Source: Alkalicoccobacillus porphyridii
Lineage (GTDB): Bacteria > Bacillota > Bacilli > Bacillales > Bacillaceae_D
Assembly: GCF_007293315.1 (NCBI RefSeq)
Contig: NZ_VLXZ01000017.1
Coordinates: 1 to 63,414 of the forward strand
Length of the DNA: 63,414 bases
Direction: 5' to 3'
In this document: one piece after another, positions 45,718 through 55,579 of the stretch
Layout of the letters: each line of letters begins with the position of its first letter
Position numbering within the stretch: position 1 is the stretch's first letter
Made by a program: the position numbers and the translations under genes
Notes under the pieces: model-generated
Seen by the model: only the letters and a program-made list of their open reading frames with translations
Told to the model about the DNA's origin: nothing
Database searches by the model: none

Positions 45718-46546
45718 AATTAGCTAATGCCTGAGCTAATGTAGATTTGATACTAATATTTTCAAAAGACAACCCTAATTGAACAGCTGTTTGTGCAATT
45801 TCAGGACGTATACCGGATAAGGTCGTTTGAACACCAATGATCGACAGTGCAGAAATCAATTGAAAAATTTCCGTAGCGACCATTGTGTCAATGATGACAA
45901 CACCTGAAAGATCTAGGTACAAATGGTCGACTCCCTTTAAAGCACATTGTGCAAGTGTGTTTTCCATAATTGATTTTGCACGTGCCGTATCAATGTCACC
46001 CACCAGTGGCAGCAATGCACTGTTATTCTGTAAGAGAATAACAGGAGAGCTTAATTCGTTAATCATTTCTTTTTGAGCCTCTAATTGAAGCGTTGTATTT
46101 GTTTCGATCTTCTTAATAAAATGCTGAACGGTGAAATCAAGTGTTTTCACAACCTTTGACTTCCAATCACTTAATTCTTCGTATGTGAGCACATCCTCAT
46201 GCTCTTGAGTAAACTTTTCCAAGTAGGATATGTATATATCTCTTGTACGCATAAATTCCCTGAATATTTGATGAAGTGGTGTTTGAAGATGAGCCATATC
46301 ACTGCCAATCTCGTCAATCCAATTTTCCACCTTATTATATACTTCTTCTTTTTCAGAGATAAATAGATAACTGATAATAACGATGTAATCTCTATTCTGT
46401 TTCGTCAGTCTATCAATCGACTCTTTATCACTTGCTGCATAAACAGAATCAATATCATCTTCAATAATGGTCTCATACCATTCTTTAGTGATTTCAAAGG
46501 ACTTCGCATTCATGTAATCATGTAGAAGCTGATTTGCTGCTGGCAT
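45716..46546 (-). CDS. RsbR-family stressosome protein (STAS domain)
   Basis: 276 residues. The N-terminal helical sensor region (1-150) is non-haem globin-like in size and unlike other paralogues. The C-terminal STAS domain has LLPLVGDIDTARAKSIMENTL and LDLSGVVIIDTMVATEIFQLI, including the two threonines phosphorylated by RsbT in RsbR paralogues, then LSGIRPEIAQTAVQLGL. These form the cytoplasmic stressosome controlling sigma-B. rsbS, rsbT and sigB are not in the window. The nearby sigma-B-like promoter of the osmoprotectant operon fits this pathway. Confidence 0.9.
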   Translation of the reverse strand: MPAANQLLHDYMNAKSFEITKEWYETIIEDDIDSVYAASDKESIDRLTKQNRDYIVIISYLFISEKEEVYNKVENWIDEIGSDMAHLQTPLHQIFREFMRTRDIYISYLEKFTQEHEDVLTYEELSDWKSKVVKTLDFTVQHFIKKIETNTTLQLEAQKEMINELSSPVILLQNNSALLPLVGDIDTARAKSIMENTLAQCALKGVDHLYLDLSGVVIIDTMVATEIFQLISALSIIGVQTTLSGIRPEIAQTAVQLGLSFENISIKSTLAQALAN

Positions 46547-46558
46547 TGTTTTACCCTC

Positions 46559-47311
46559 CTAGTTTTCTTTCTTTAGGTTTTCATTCGTGAGGTAAGGTTT
46601 GTACTTGCGATAGGTAAGCTTTGATAACCAGATGCTCAATTCATAAAGTAATAGCAATGGCACGGTAACCATCAAATGAGAGAACAAATCTGGCGGTGTA
46701 ATAAATCCCGCGATGACAAGTAAAACAAAATAAGCATATTTTCGAATCTTCCTCAAAAAATCTGGTGTCAAAATTCCAATTCTAGTCAGGAACATAATGA
46801 CCACAGGTAGTTGAAATAAAAAGCCGAATGGAATAATAAGTTGAAATAAAAATGCAAAGTATTCGTTAATGCCATATTGCTCCGTAATGCTAAGTCGCTC
46901 TGCCATTCTTGCCATGAATGAAAGTATTAAAGGAAATAATATAAAATAGGCAAATGCCACCCCTATTAAAAATAAAACAAACGCAATAGGGATATAAGCA
47001 AGTGTGGCTTTTTGTTCTTTCTCATGTAGACCCGGTTTTACAAAAGCCCAAATTTGGTAAAGTATAACTGGAAAGATGAGTACTAACCCAATGGCAAATG
47101 CAAATGTCATATATATTCTCAAAGGATCCGTCATTTTAAATGCATTCATCGGCAAGTCTCTTGCTTCTGGCGTTTGTTGCAGCAATGTAATAAGTGGTGT
47201 TGATACGAAGAATCCAATCATTAGTGCCACCACAAAAAAGACGAGGACGATAAAAAGTCTTCGTCTTAATTCTTCAAGATGAGCCCAGATGGACATGTCC
47301 AGTTCTTTCAT
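46559..47311 (-). CDS. tatC: Twin-arginine translocase subunit TatC
   Basis: 250 residues, six TM helices, beginning MKELDMSIWAHLEELRRRLF, the conserved N-terminal segment for signal-peptide binding, and containing FVKPGLHEKEQK in the first long loop and GFITPPDLFSHLMVTVPLLLLYE. It receives twin-arginine precursors and works with TatA to move folded proteins. Eighteen bp downstream of tatA; matches B. subtilis tatCy position. Confidence 0.97.
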   Translation of the reverse strand: MKELDMSIWAHLEELRRRLFIVLVFFVVALMIGFFVSTPLITLLQQTPEARDLPMNAFKMTDPLRIYMTFAFAIGLVLIFPVILYQIWAFVKPGLHEKEQKATLAYIPIAFVLFLIGVAFAYFILFPLILSFMARMAERLSITEQYGINEYFAFLFQLIIPFGFLFQLPVVIMFLTRIGILTPDFLRKIRKYAYFVLLVIAGFITPPDLFSHLMVTVPLLLLYELSIWLSKLTYRKYKPYLTNENLKKEN

Positions 47312-47329
47312 AGTAAAACCGTCCTTATA

Positions 47330-47512
47330 CTAAACTTGATCTTTATCTCGTTTTTTCTCATCTTCATCATCAGCCAATCCTTTTGTTGCATTTTTGAATT
47401 CACGCAAACTGGATCCAAAAGCTTTTCCTAGCTCTGGGAGTTTCTTCGGCCCAAAAATAAGTAATGCAACTAAAGCAATTAATACAAGACTCATTGGTGA
47501 GAGTGTCGGCAT
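47330..47512 (-). CDS. tatA: Twin-arginine translocase pore protein TatA
   Basis: 60 residues: short N-terminus, one TM helix ([23 protein letters not shown] with the [10 protein letters not shown] hinge), amphipathic helix [16 protein letters not shown] and a charged tail. In a two-component TatA-TatC system it serves both the TatA and TatB roles. Lies between rex and tatC as in the ydi locus. Confidence 0.96.
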   Translation of the reverse strand: MPTLSPMSLVLIALVALLIFGPKKLPELGKAFGSSLREFKNATKGLADDEDEKKRDKDQV

Positions 47513-47538
47513 ACGTCATCCTCCTTAATATGGTAACT

Positions 47539-48177
47539 CTAATCGAGTGGGTAATGCTTAAGAAAATACACAAGCGCTTGAAGTTCAACAGCAAGATCAA
47601 TATGATGGACTCTCACGTAATCAGGAACAGTAAGCCTGGCGGGAGTGAAATTTAGTATCCCCTTAATTCCAGCATCAACAAGCCTGTCCGCAATTTTTTG
47701 AGCGACCTGTGCAGGTACGGTTAAAATGGCTACCTTTATATCATCTGATTGTATCTCTTCAAAACGGTTAAGATCATAGATTTTAACACCGCCAATATCT
47801 GTGCCAATCTTATTCTTATCTACATCAAAAGCCATTTCAATCTGGGTATTATTATTTTTCAAAAAATTGTAATGCAGAAACGCTGTGCCAAGATTCCCTA
47901 CTCCAACTAGCATAACTTTTGTGACCTCATCTTGATCCAATGTTTTTCTAAAAAAAGAAAGGAGATACGATACATTATAACCATATCCTTTTTTTCCTAA
48001 AGCACCAAAGTATGAAAAGTCACGTCTAATTGTAGCGGAATCTACTTTAACCGCTTCACTCAGCTCGGTTGAAGAAACCCTCTGCTTCCCAGAGGCATGA
48101 AGATTCTCTAGAAACCGATAGTAAAGTGGAAGTCGTTTTGCAGTTGCTTGCGGGATCTTCATTTGATCTGACTTCAT
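47539..48177 (-). CDS. rex: Redox-sensing repressor Rex
   Basis: 212 residues: N-terminal winged helix ([43 protein letters not shown]), Rossmann loop [11 protein letters not shown] and the domain-swapped C-terminal helix. It represses fermentation and anaerobic genes and releases DNA when NADH is high. A matching operator lies before the doxX-like gene in this window. Directly upstream of tatA. Confidence 0.97.
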   Translation of the reverse strand: MKSDQMKIPQATAKRLPLYYRFLENLHASGKQRVSSTELSEAVKVDSATIRRDFSYFGALGKKGYGYNVSYLLSFFRKTLDQDEVTKVMLVGVGNLGTAFLHYNFLKNNNTQIEMAFDVDKNKIGTDIGGVKIYDLNRFEEIQSDDIKVAILTVPAQVAQKIADRLVDAGIKGILNFTPARLTVPDYVRVHHIDLAVELQALVYFLKHYPLD

Positions 48178-48345
48178 TGATTTCCTCCTGATACTTGTTC
48201 ACCCTTTGCAAAAGGAGAACTAACTATATTGTACACTATTTTCTCTGGATTGTAAGGGTTAGCATTCGAAGTATTCGTAAGTTGTTAGAATGTTGTTTAA
48301 TACGTTACACTAATAAAAAAGAACTGTATATGGGAAGGACTTACT

Positions 48346-50277
48346 ATGATTGTTTTACAGTGTATGAATATATCAAAAGCATTTATTGCAGACCCCATTC
48401 TACAAAACGTTAAACTAGAGGTTCAAACCGGTGACAGGATTGCTCTAGTTGGACGAAACGGGGCTGGTAAATCAACGTTACTGAAATTAATTACAGGCGA
48501 ATACAAGCCTGACTCAGGTCAAATTATGATTCCAAAGGATATTCAAATTGGTTATCTTGAACAGCATAGCGGCTTAGCATCTGAGCGGTCGATGTGGGAT
48601 GAAATGCTGACCGTTTTTGAGCCCCTGCAGAAGATGGAATCTAGCTTACGTAAATTAGAACAAGCTATGTCGGATGAGTCTGTGCTCGCAGATGCCTCTC
48701 GCTATGACAAGTTAATGAAAGAATATGATGAATTGCAGATCACGTTTAAGGATAAAGGCGGCTATCAATATGAAGCGGATATTCGTAGCATACTCTCCGG
48801 CCTTCATTTTTCATCATTTGATTACAATACTAAAATTACTACTTTAAGCGGTGGTCAGCGTACAAGACTTGCCTTAGCTAAGCTATTACTATCTAAGCCT
48901 GATCTCCTCATTCTTGATGAGCCTACTAACCATTTGGATATAGATACACTCTCATGGCTGGAGCAATTTCTTAAAGGATACCCTGGGGCTATTTTACTAG
49001 TATCTCATGACCGCTATTTCCTTGATCAAATTGTAAATGGTGTAGTAGAGCTCTCGAGGCAGCAGTCAACGAAGTTTAGCGGGAATTACAGCCAATACTT
49101 AGACGAAAAAGCCGCTCGATTTGAGCAGGAGCTTAAGCAATATGAGAAGCAGCAAGAAGAAGTTGCAAAGCTTGAAGACTTTATTGCTCGTAATATTGTT
49201 AGAGCCTCCACGACCAAACGCGCTCAAAGCAGAAGAAAGCAGCTCGAGAAAATGGACCGCCTTGATCGACCCGATGGACTAGAGAAGTCAGCTTCCTTTT
49301 CATTTGATATTAAAAGACAAAGTGGAAATGAAGTACTTAGGGTAGAAGATCTTAGTCTTTCTTTTTCCGGCGAGCCCGTCCTATCAAACCTTTCCTTAGA
49401 GCTTAAACGGTCAGAGAGTGTTGCCTTAATTGGACCCAACGGAGCTGGTAAATCGACATTATTAAAAGCCATTATGAATAAGCTCACTCCAGATCAAGGC
49501 ACGATTCGTTTTGGCTCCCAGGTAACTGTAGGTTATTACGACCAAGTGCAGGCTGACCTTCAGTCAAATAAAACCGTATTAAATGAACTTTGGGACGAGT
49601 ATACGCTGTTACCTGAAAAAGAAATAAGAACTGTGCTTGGGAACTTCTTATTTAGTGGTGATGACGTTCTTAAACCAGTTAACGCATTAAGCGGTGGGGA
49701 AAAAGCAAGATTGGCTTTGGCAAAGCTCATGATGCAAAAGGCCAATTTATTATTGCTGGATGAGCCCACCAACCATCTGGACTTAGATGCAAAGGAAGTA
49801 CTGGAAGCCGCATTAATTGACTATCCAGGTACTCTACTCTTTGTCTCCCATGATCGATATTTTCTAAATCGATTAACCACTCGTACTGTTGAGCTTTCAG
49901 ACGGAAACATAACCTCGTATTTAGGTGATTATGACTATTATCTCGAGAAAAAAGAAGAGCAAAAGCAATATGCCTTGCTAGAAGAAGCAAAACCTACGCT
50001 AAAAAAAGACGAAAACGTCCAACCAACTAAACAACACTATTCGCAGGACAAAGAAGCTAAAAAACAAGAACGTCAGCGTCTAAGACGAATTGATGCTATT
50101 GAAGATGAAATGGCAGAAGTAGAGCAGGCTATTAATCAATTGGAAGCTGAACTATGCCTACCAGAGGTCTACGCTGACCACCTTCGTGCCACAGGTATCC
50201 AAGAAGAACTGGTCACCTCTAATCAAAAGCTTGAGGCATTAATGGAAGAATGGGAAACGTTGCAAACAAAAGAATAA
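48346..50277 (+). CDS. ydiF: ABC-F family ATPase (YdiF)
   Basis: 643 residues, same as YdiF. Two ATPase domains in one chain without TM segments: Walker A GRNGAGKST and GPNGAGKST, signatures LSGGQRTRLAL and LSGGEKARLAL, Walker B LLILDEPTNHLD and LLLLDEPTNHLD. Linked by a charged helical linker, with a coiled-coil C-terminal extension (DAIEDEMAEVEQAINQLEAEL). ABC-F proteins act on the ribosome. It is divergent from rex and next to tsaD as in B. subtilis ydi. A housekeeping type rather than a clear antibiotic-resistance subtype. Confidence 0.95.
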   Translation: MIVLQCMNISKAFIADPILQNVKLEVQTGDRIALVGRNGAGKSTLLKLITGEYKPDSGQIMIPKDIQIGYLEQHSGLASERSMWDEMLTVFEPLQKMESSLRKLEQAMSDESVLADASRYDKLMKEYDELQITFKDKGGYQYEADIRSILSGLHFSSFDYNTKITTLSGGQRTRLALAKLLLSKPDLLILDEPTNHLDIDTLSWLEQFLKGYPGAILLVSHDRYFLDQIVNGVVELSRQQSTKFSGNYSQYLDEKAARFEQELKQYEKQQEEVAKLEDFIARNIVRASTTKRAQSRRKQLEKMDRLDRPDGLEKSASFSFDIKRQSGNEVLRVEDLSLSFSGEPVLSNLSLELKRSESVALIGPNGAGKSTLLKAIMNKLTPDQGTIRFGSQVTVGYYDQVQADLQSNKTVLNELWDEYTLLPEKEIRTVLGNFLFSGDDVLKPVNALSGGEKARLALAKLMMQKANLLLLDEPTNHLDLDAKEVLEAALIDYPGTLLFVSHDRYFLNRLTTRTVELSDGNITSYLGDYDYYLEKKEEQKQYALLEEAKPTLKKDENVQPTKQHYSQDKEAKKQERQRLRRIDAIEDEMAEVEQAINQLEAELCLPEVYADHLRATGIQEELVTSNQKLEALMEEWETLQTKE

Positions 50278-50284
50278 AACTCAG

Positions 50285-50314
50285 AGCAGTAGGTAGTCAT
50301 CATGCCCTACTGCT
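50285..50314. terminator. Terminator between convergent ydiF and the membrane phosphatase-like gene
   Basis: Stem AGCAGTAGG/CCCTACTGCT, 11-nt loop, short T-run on the plus strand; it overlaps the end of the minus-strand gene. Confidence 0.7.
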
Positions 50315-52442
50315 TTTCTCGTTCAGTCTGAATCCAATAAAAATAGGTAGCCACAACGCAAAACATCGAAATTGCTGCTGCAACGACTCCTGAATCGTTA
50401 ATAAGCAGAAGAAAAATGGAGCTTACCGTTCCCACTTTTATAAAGCGTTTTTTTCCTATTTCTCGAAACGGGAGCTTTTTCCACCAGAGGATCATCGCTG
50501 CAAGCACGTAGCTTGTCACTAACAGCTGCGTCCAATTCGAGTGTTTGAATAACTTTAGATTCATCTCCAATTTCCTCAAGATCGTATCAAAAATAAATGT
50601 TATATCCCCCTGGATTAACCGCTCATACGCTTTGCCAATGTGGGAAAACCCTGGACCTATCTGTTGCATTAAAAATAGCAGTAGAATTGCAATGGCTCCA
50701 GTTATACAAAAAGTGAGAATCACAGATCTACGACTCATTCGTGACTTACATTCAAGTAACAGCCAGTACCCTATTGTCATTACTGCCGATAGAAAACCCC
50801 CAGCATTTGCCGCTAAGTGCGGATGAGACAGAATAACCAATTGACCTAGCCATAAAATAAAAAATAAAAGGTGGGAGACGCGTGACATTGGAACACGAGT
50901 CGTCCAAGCTGAGAGTAACAGACCAAAAATAATAAAAACGCCCACATACTCGTTACCAATCCCATAATACCTCGCACCAATAAGAGGATCGTAGCCTAAA
51001 TAGGAATGTGACATCACTGTTGAACCCGTCATGACATCTAGAGTAATAACAGCTAAAGTAAGCAAAGCCGTGATATAAATGCCTACGTCACCCGCTTTGC
51101 TAAGCAGAATTCCCCAAAGAGTTGAACTTAGGAACAGCAGGCATAGAAACCAAACAGCCCCCGTTTTTGTTTCTAATCCAGCCAATACAAGCAACCACAG
51201 CGGTGAGCTGAGTGCCGACAGAAGAATTGATCGAAGAACGAAGGCAGTATGTAACGCTCTTTTTGGTCTAAACCACGTAAAACAGCCTGTTACAATTAAC
51301 AGCAATGCTAAACAGCTAATATAGGTAGATAGAACAAATGAACGCGATTGAAATATGCCTACCATTTGATTCACATTCTTGACAGCCTCTAGGCTTCTGT
51401 TTGATGAAGTATCTTCTGTCCTCTCTAGCGCAAAACCAAGGTCATGCTGCTCAGAAGGAAGACCTAACCGTTTAATAAAGGTAGGTACGATATCAATATT
51501 GCTTAGGACATCCTTCCTCTTTGTTGTCTCTGAATAGAGCTGTCCCCCGCTCCCTTCTGTCGTCCAGTTATACACCGGAGCTAGCTGCTGTTTCTCTTGA
51601 TATGCTTCCTGATGTACAAACGGAGAAATTAGCCATATATCATCATTTATTTGCTCTCTTAACTGAATAATAAATGCTTCAAGCTCTTCTAGGATCATCA
51701 CTCGTTGGTTAGCATAGTGTTCCTCAGCCATTTGTTCCTTTTGACTAAATAAGCGGTACAAATCCCCCCATTCAATAACCATAAATCGGTTTGAATCTGT
51801 AGTTTGGTTTAGCTTTTTTAACATCCATGATGCATTCACTCTTTTGCTATAAGGGCGAGTGGTGTCTTCTACCAAACTATTAATAATATCTCCATTAACC
51901 GTTCCATGTGAGTTCATGGCGAGAATGCCTGCAAAACGGTGTTGGCTCGCTGTATCACTTGTACCCATGACATATCTATCGATGTTCCCTGCCTCTAACC
52001 GCTCTCCAAATTGTCCAACATCTGAGCGATAGAGTGTTTGTTGGTTCTTCCTTTGAAGCTCGGCAACCCGAGGATGTACAATACTTTCGGACGATTGTTG
52101 TCCAGTAAGCTGCTTATGAAGATCGATAGCCTTGACCCCATTAACCAGCTCTGTTTCCTGAAACGATTGCCAATTGGACATGCTAACTGATTTCCGACCG
52201 GTTGCTAGCGTAACCATACTACTTACGTCGGAGTGCAGGTCAGCTGATTTGGTATTCATGGCACCTATATAAGCCTGATTCCATAATGTGCTTTCGCCGT
52301 GGTATCCATACCATTCTGTTTCTTCAAAGCTCATACCAGGCACAAGTATGATGACTTGGGATCTTGGTTCTGGAGCCATGTTTGCTTTCAACGGAGTAGG
52401 GTACATTACTAGTAATAAACTCATTAACAACATAATCCTCAT
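50307..52442 (-). CDS. Large membrane protein with alkaline-phosphatase-like extracytoplasmic domain
   Basis: 711 residues. Signal peptide, then an extracytoplasmic domain (25-360) with alkaline-phosphatase-superfamily features: an N-terminal SQVIILVPGMSF where an Asp would be expected, SSMVTLATGRKS at the nucleophile-loop position, and LSNIDIVPTFIKRLGLP near its end. About ten TM helices follow (375-705) with YYGIGNEYVGVFII and AANAGGF in loops. Metal ligands look incomplete, so it may bind rather than hydrolyse. Related two-part proteins occur in Gram-positives with unknown roles, perhaps in envelope polymer handling. A DnaA-box cluster lies upstream. Confidence 0.75.
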   Translation of the reverse strand: MRIMLLMSLLLVMYPTPLKANMAPEPRSQVIILVPGMSFEETEWYGYHGESTLWNQAYIGAMNTKSADLHSDVSSMVTLATGRKSVSMSNWQSFQETELVNGVKAIDLHKQLTGQQSSESIVHPRVAELQRKNQQTLYRSDVGQFGERLEAGNIDRYVMGTSDTASQHRFAGILAMNSHGTVNGDIINSLVEDTTRPYSKRVNASWMLKKLNQTTDSNRFMVIEWGDLYRLFSQKEQMAEEHYANQRVMILEELEAFIIQLREQINDDIWLISPFVHQEAYQEKQQLAPVYNWTTEGSGGQLYSETTKRKDVLSNIDIVPTFIKRLGLPSEQHDLGFALERTEDTSSNRSLEAVKNVNQMVGIFQSRSFVLSTYISCLALLLIVTGCFTWFRPKRALHTAFVLRSILLSALSSPLWLLVLAGLETKTGAVWFLCLLFLSSTLWGILLSKAGDVGIYITALLTLAVITLDVMTGSTVMSHSYLGYDPLIGARYYGIGNEYVGVFIIFGLLLSAWTTRVPMSRVSHLLFFILWLGQLVILSHPHLAANAGGFLSAVMTIGYWLLLECKSRMSRRSVILTFCITGAIAILLLFLMQQIGPGFSHIGKAYERLIQGDITFIFDTILRKLEMNLKLFKHSNWTQLLVTSYVLAAMILWWKKLPFREIGKKRFIKVGTVSSIFLLLINDSGVVAAAISMFCVVATYFYWIQTEREKQ

Positions 52443-52471
52443 ATGCGTGTCCTTTGTTCATAAATTCTGAC

Positions 52472-52619
52472 ATATCCACATTACCCACAGTTTTATCCAC
52501 AGCTTTGCTTCTTAGCAAGAAATTCCCTAAGAGCTTTTTCGTCCTTCATAAAACATGAAAACTTCCTTCTTAAGTATCTTCAATATATGTTATTCACAGT
52601 ATTCACAGCTTGTGGATAA
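52472..52619. promoter_or_regulatory. DnaA-box cluster
   Basis: Two perfect 9-mers: TTATCCACA at 52493-52501 and its complement TGTGGATAA at 52611-52619. One-mismatch boxes lie at 52472-52480 (ATATCCACA), 52481-52489 (TTACCCACA) and 52590-52598 (TTATTCACA), and a two-mismatch box at 52599-52607. The adjacent 52620-52690 is AT-rich. Confidence 0.75.
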
Positions 52620-52679
52620 TTTTATGCACATGCTGTTAATCTTAAAAGTACATATATAAGACAAATGTATTATTACAAA

Positions 52680-53385
52680 TAAAAAAAGCTGAACAATGGA
52701 GTTCAGCTTTTAAAGTAAATACGAGTATAAGTTTCGCTACAGAAATACACTTCTAATACACTTCGCTGTATAAATTCGTGGAGGAATTGGAGGGTATCTG
52801 AGTATAGCTGCTTCGCTAACGCTCCCGAAAATGGGGGCACACTTACCGCGGGAAGGTATTGAGCTAACTCGACTACGTCGATTTATCTCAATGAACCTTT
52901 ATATCCCGCAGGTGTCGGCCCTCCATTTTCGTCCGTTTGGTGAGTGGCGGGCATCAATTTTCATATAAGTATATTAGAGATTAGACACGGAGAGTCCACA
53001 TAGCTTTCTTACACAGGGATGCTGGTATTTATCTTTCAAACAAAAAAAGACCTCATTTCCCTAGATAGGAAAGTTGGTCCTTTGTCTGATTGAGTCCATG
53101 AGCGGAAGGAGAAAACGTAGACTCCTACGGAACAGAACGCGTCTGAAGACATTGTAGTGGCGCCCTTCCACTTCAAGGGCTGAGGCCGTTCCCGTGGAAA
53201 GCGTAGTTTTCTCCTGTAGCGGTGCACATGAGCTCATTGTCTAAATGAATCTTTCGGTAGCCTCCTTTTTAACCGAAAGATGTCGGCCCTCCATTTTCGT
53301 CCGCTTGGTGAGAGTAGCAGATATCAAATTTATGATAAATTAAACACATAGAGTCTAGATAACTTTCTTACACAAGAAGTTGGAT
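52680..53385 (-). repeat. Dispersed structured repeat, copy D (inverted, with duplicated flank)
   Basis: Contains the terminator-like GCTGAAC/GTTCAGC hairpin, the TCTGAGTATAGCTGCTTCGC and GGGGGCACACTTACC stretch, and two copies of GGCCCTCCATTTTCGTCCG-TTGGTGAG (near 52918 and 53286). Between them is a core with outer stem AGGAGAAAAC (53107-53116)/GTTTTCTCCT (53206-53215). It fills the gap 52620-53417, where I see no gene. Confidence 0.85.
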
Positions 53386-53417
53386 TATTCCCTTGCAGAA
53401 AACACTTCTGTTATGGC

Positions 53418-54422
53418 CTATAATTCTAGTCCTGGTCTACCGTTTAAACTCCAGTCAGCGAACTGATTTTTCTTTAATAGGTCATATGCTGCGGCGCCAA
53501 TCATTGCTGCATTATCTGTACATAGATTTAACGGGGGAATACTTAGCTCGATCTCTTCGGCAAATTCTTTTTCTAACGCCGCTCGTAGCCCTTTGTTAGC
53601 AGCAACTCCACCGGCAACCACTAATTGCTTTACTTGATACGTATCCACAGCTCGTCTCGTCTTAGTTACTAGCACGTCAATCACACTTTCCTGAAAGCTG
53701 GCCGCAATATTTTCGACGCAGATCTCCTCGCCACGTTGTTTTTGATTATGGACAACATTTAGTACATGCGATTTTAGGCCACTAAAACTAAAGTCTAAGG
53801 ATTCCTTCTCTAACCAGGAGCGGGGAAATGTTTGCACGGCTTCTCCTTCATGTGCAAGCCTGTCAATATGAGGACCTCCAGGATACGGAAGACCTAGTGT
53901 ACGAGCAACCTTGTCATAGGCTTCACCTACCGCATCATCTCTGGTCATACCTATGGTTTCGTAGCGGCCATCTTCCTCCATATAAATCAATTCAGTATGC
54001 CCACCTGATACGACCAATGCCATTAATGGAAAGTTCATTGGGCGTACAAGCTGATTGGCATAAATATGTCCCGCAATATGATGAACACCAATTAGCGGAA
54101 GCCCATGAGCAAACGCCATTGCTTTAGCCGCATGAACACCAATTAACAAGGCTCCAACAAGTCCTGGTCCTTCTGTTACAGCTATTGCGTCTAGATCGGC
54201 TGGCTTTAACTGCGCTTCTTCTAGTGCTTGCTCAATGATTTTCGTTACTTGCTCCACATGATGACGAGAGGCAACTTCTGGTACTACCCCACCAAATCTT
54301 TTATGGCTTTCCACCTGCGAGGCAACAACATTACTTAATATGGTTGTTCCATTTTCAATAATCGCAGCAGCCGTTTCATCACAACTTGTTTCAATTGCTA
54401 AGATTTTTTTAGAATCTGTCAT
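53418..54422 (-). CDS. tsaD: tRNA N6-adenosine threonylcarbamoyltransferase TsaD
   Basis: 334 residues from the ATG at 54420-54422 ([21 protein letters not shown]), which follows the rimI stop as TAA-A-ATG; a longer frame exists but adds ten unconserved residues. Metal-binding [19 protein letters not shown], and [11 protein letters not shown] are present. It transfers the threonylcarbamoyl group to A37 of ANN-decoding tRNAs with TsaB and TsaE, both encoded just upstream. The translational overlap with rimI suggests coupling. Confidence 0.97.
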   Translation of the reverse strand: MTDSKKILAIETSCDETAAAIIENGTTILSNVVASQVESHKRFGGVVPEVASRHHVEQVTKIIEQALEEAQLKPADLDAIAVTEGPGLVGALLIGVHAAKAMAFAHGLPLIGVHHIAGHIYANQLVRPMNFPLMALVVSGGHTELIYMEEDGRYETIGMTRDDAVGEAYDKVARTLGLPYPGGPHIDRLAHEGEAVQTFPRSWLEKESLDFSFSGLKSHVLNVVHNQKQRGEEICVENIAASFQESVIDVLVTKTRRAVDTYQVKQLVVAGGVAANKGLRAALEKEFAEEIELSIPPLNLCTDNAAMIGAAAYDLLKKNQFADWSLNGRPGLEL

Positions 54423-54423
54423 T

Positions 54424-54870
54424 TTAGAAATCCACCCACATGACCCACGCATCCTCTGCGTTGTCCTGATAATAGTTTTTTCGTATACCGCCTTTTTGCA
54501 TACCCATCTTACGGTAAAGCTGCTGGGCTGTCAGATTAGACTCTCTTACTTCAAGAGAAACTCGCTTACCACCCATGCCTTTAATCATCGCGATAGCTGC
54601 TTCTAAAAGCTCCTGCCCACGCTTTTGACCTCTATAAGAAGAGAGAACAGCAATATTAGTAACCTGAGCATCACCAGCTATAAACCAAAATCCACAGTAT
54701 CCAATAATTTTCCCTTGTAGCTCGTACACAAGATAGTACGCATAATGATTAACCGATAACTCATTAATAAATACTTCCTCTGTCCAAGGTGATGTAAATG
54801 CATCCCGCTCTACCTTCATCACTTGGTCAATATCCGTCAGATTCATCAGTCGAATAGGATCATCAGTCAT
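54424..54870 (-). CDS. rimI: Ribosomal protein S18 alanine N-acetyltransferase-like RimI
   Basis: 148 residues, GNAT fold: [18 protein letters not shown] at the N-terminus, acetyl-CoA loop [17 protein letters not shown] and [16 protein letters not shown]. It acetylates protein N-termini, classically of S18. Overlaps tsaB by 8 bp and runs straight into tsaD, the usual Firmicutes arrangement tsaE-tsaB-rimI-tsaD. Confidence 0.94.
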   Translation of the reverse strand: MTDDPIRLMNLTDIDQVMKVERDAFTSPWTEEVFINELSVNHYAYYLVYELQGKIIGYCGFWFIAGDAQVTNIAVLSSYRGQKRGQELLEAAIAMIKGMGGKRVSLEVRESNLTAQQLYRKMGMQKGGIRKNYYQDNAEDAWVMWVDF

Positions 54871-55579
54871 TCAACGAACCTCTTTTTCCCTGAGCTTCTT
54901 GCCATTTTGCTTCTGCTTCAGCAAGTTGCAAATAATTCGGGACAAATGAGTGTACATCCTCTACAGGCTCTCTTTGTTCACCTAATTGTGCCAATTCTGC
55001 AGGGCGAGCAAGCTGCATGGTATAAGGTGGGAAACATGCAAGCCCTCCAAGTTTTTCTTTAATCAAGTCTCTATGAAGCTCTACATCTGCTCCGGTAAAT
55101 AGCACCCTTTGTTTACCAAGTACTAATTCATCCAACCAATCTGATAATTGAACTAATTGTTCTTCTTGTTCCTGATGCGCTTCATCATTAACGGTACGAT
55201 ACAATGAAGTATAAACTTGTCCCCGTCGTGCATCAATGATAGGAGAGATCAAACCATCAAAAAAACGGCCTTGCTGAGCAAGAACTTCAAGGCTTGAAAC
55301 ACCAGCTAATGGTATACCCAATGTCCAAGCAAGAGTTTTGGCCGTAGTTACGCCGATTCTAACACCAGTATAAGAGCCTGGCCCGACATTTACGACAAGT
55401 TTTGTGAGCTGATTTGGTTCGATTGTAAGCTCATGTAACAATGTATGGACCGCGGGCATTAATCGTAAGGAGTGATTCTTCTTAATATGGGTGATGACCT
55501 CTCCAGCCACCTGCCCATCTTTAATAACCGCAACACCTAGTGCATACGAGCTTGTATCTATTGCTAATGTTATTCCCAT
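54863..55579 (-). CDS. tsaB: t6A biosynthesis protein TsaB
   Basis: 238 residues, the ASKHA-fold paralogue of TsaD: MGITLAIDTSSYALGVAVI, HSLRLMPAVHTLL, VNVGPGSYTGVRIGVTTAK and IDARRGQVYTSLY. It lacks the metal histidines of TsaD and serves as scaffold for it. Overlaps tsaE by 10 bp and rimI by 8 bp. Confidence 0.96.
   Translation of the reverse strand: MGITLAIDTSSYALGVAVIKDGQVAGEVITHIKKNHSLRLMPAVHTLLHELTIEPNQLTKLVVNVGPGSYTGVRIGVTTAKTLAWTLGIPLAGVSSLEVLAQQGRFFDGLISPIIDARRGQVYTSLYRTVNDEAHQEQEEQLVQLSDWLDELVLGKQRVLFTGADVELHRDLIKEKLGGLACFPPYTMQLARPAELAQLGEQREPVEDVHSFVPNYLQLAEAEAKWQEAQGKRGSLND

Noticed and set aside
52472-52690. Chromosomal replication origin
   Set aside because: DnaA boxes and AT-rich DNA are present, but dnaA, dnaN, rpmH or a plasmid replication gene are not nearby; a DnaA-binding cluster is more likely.
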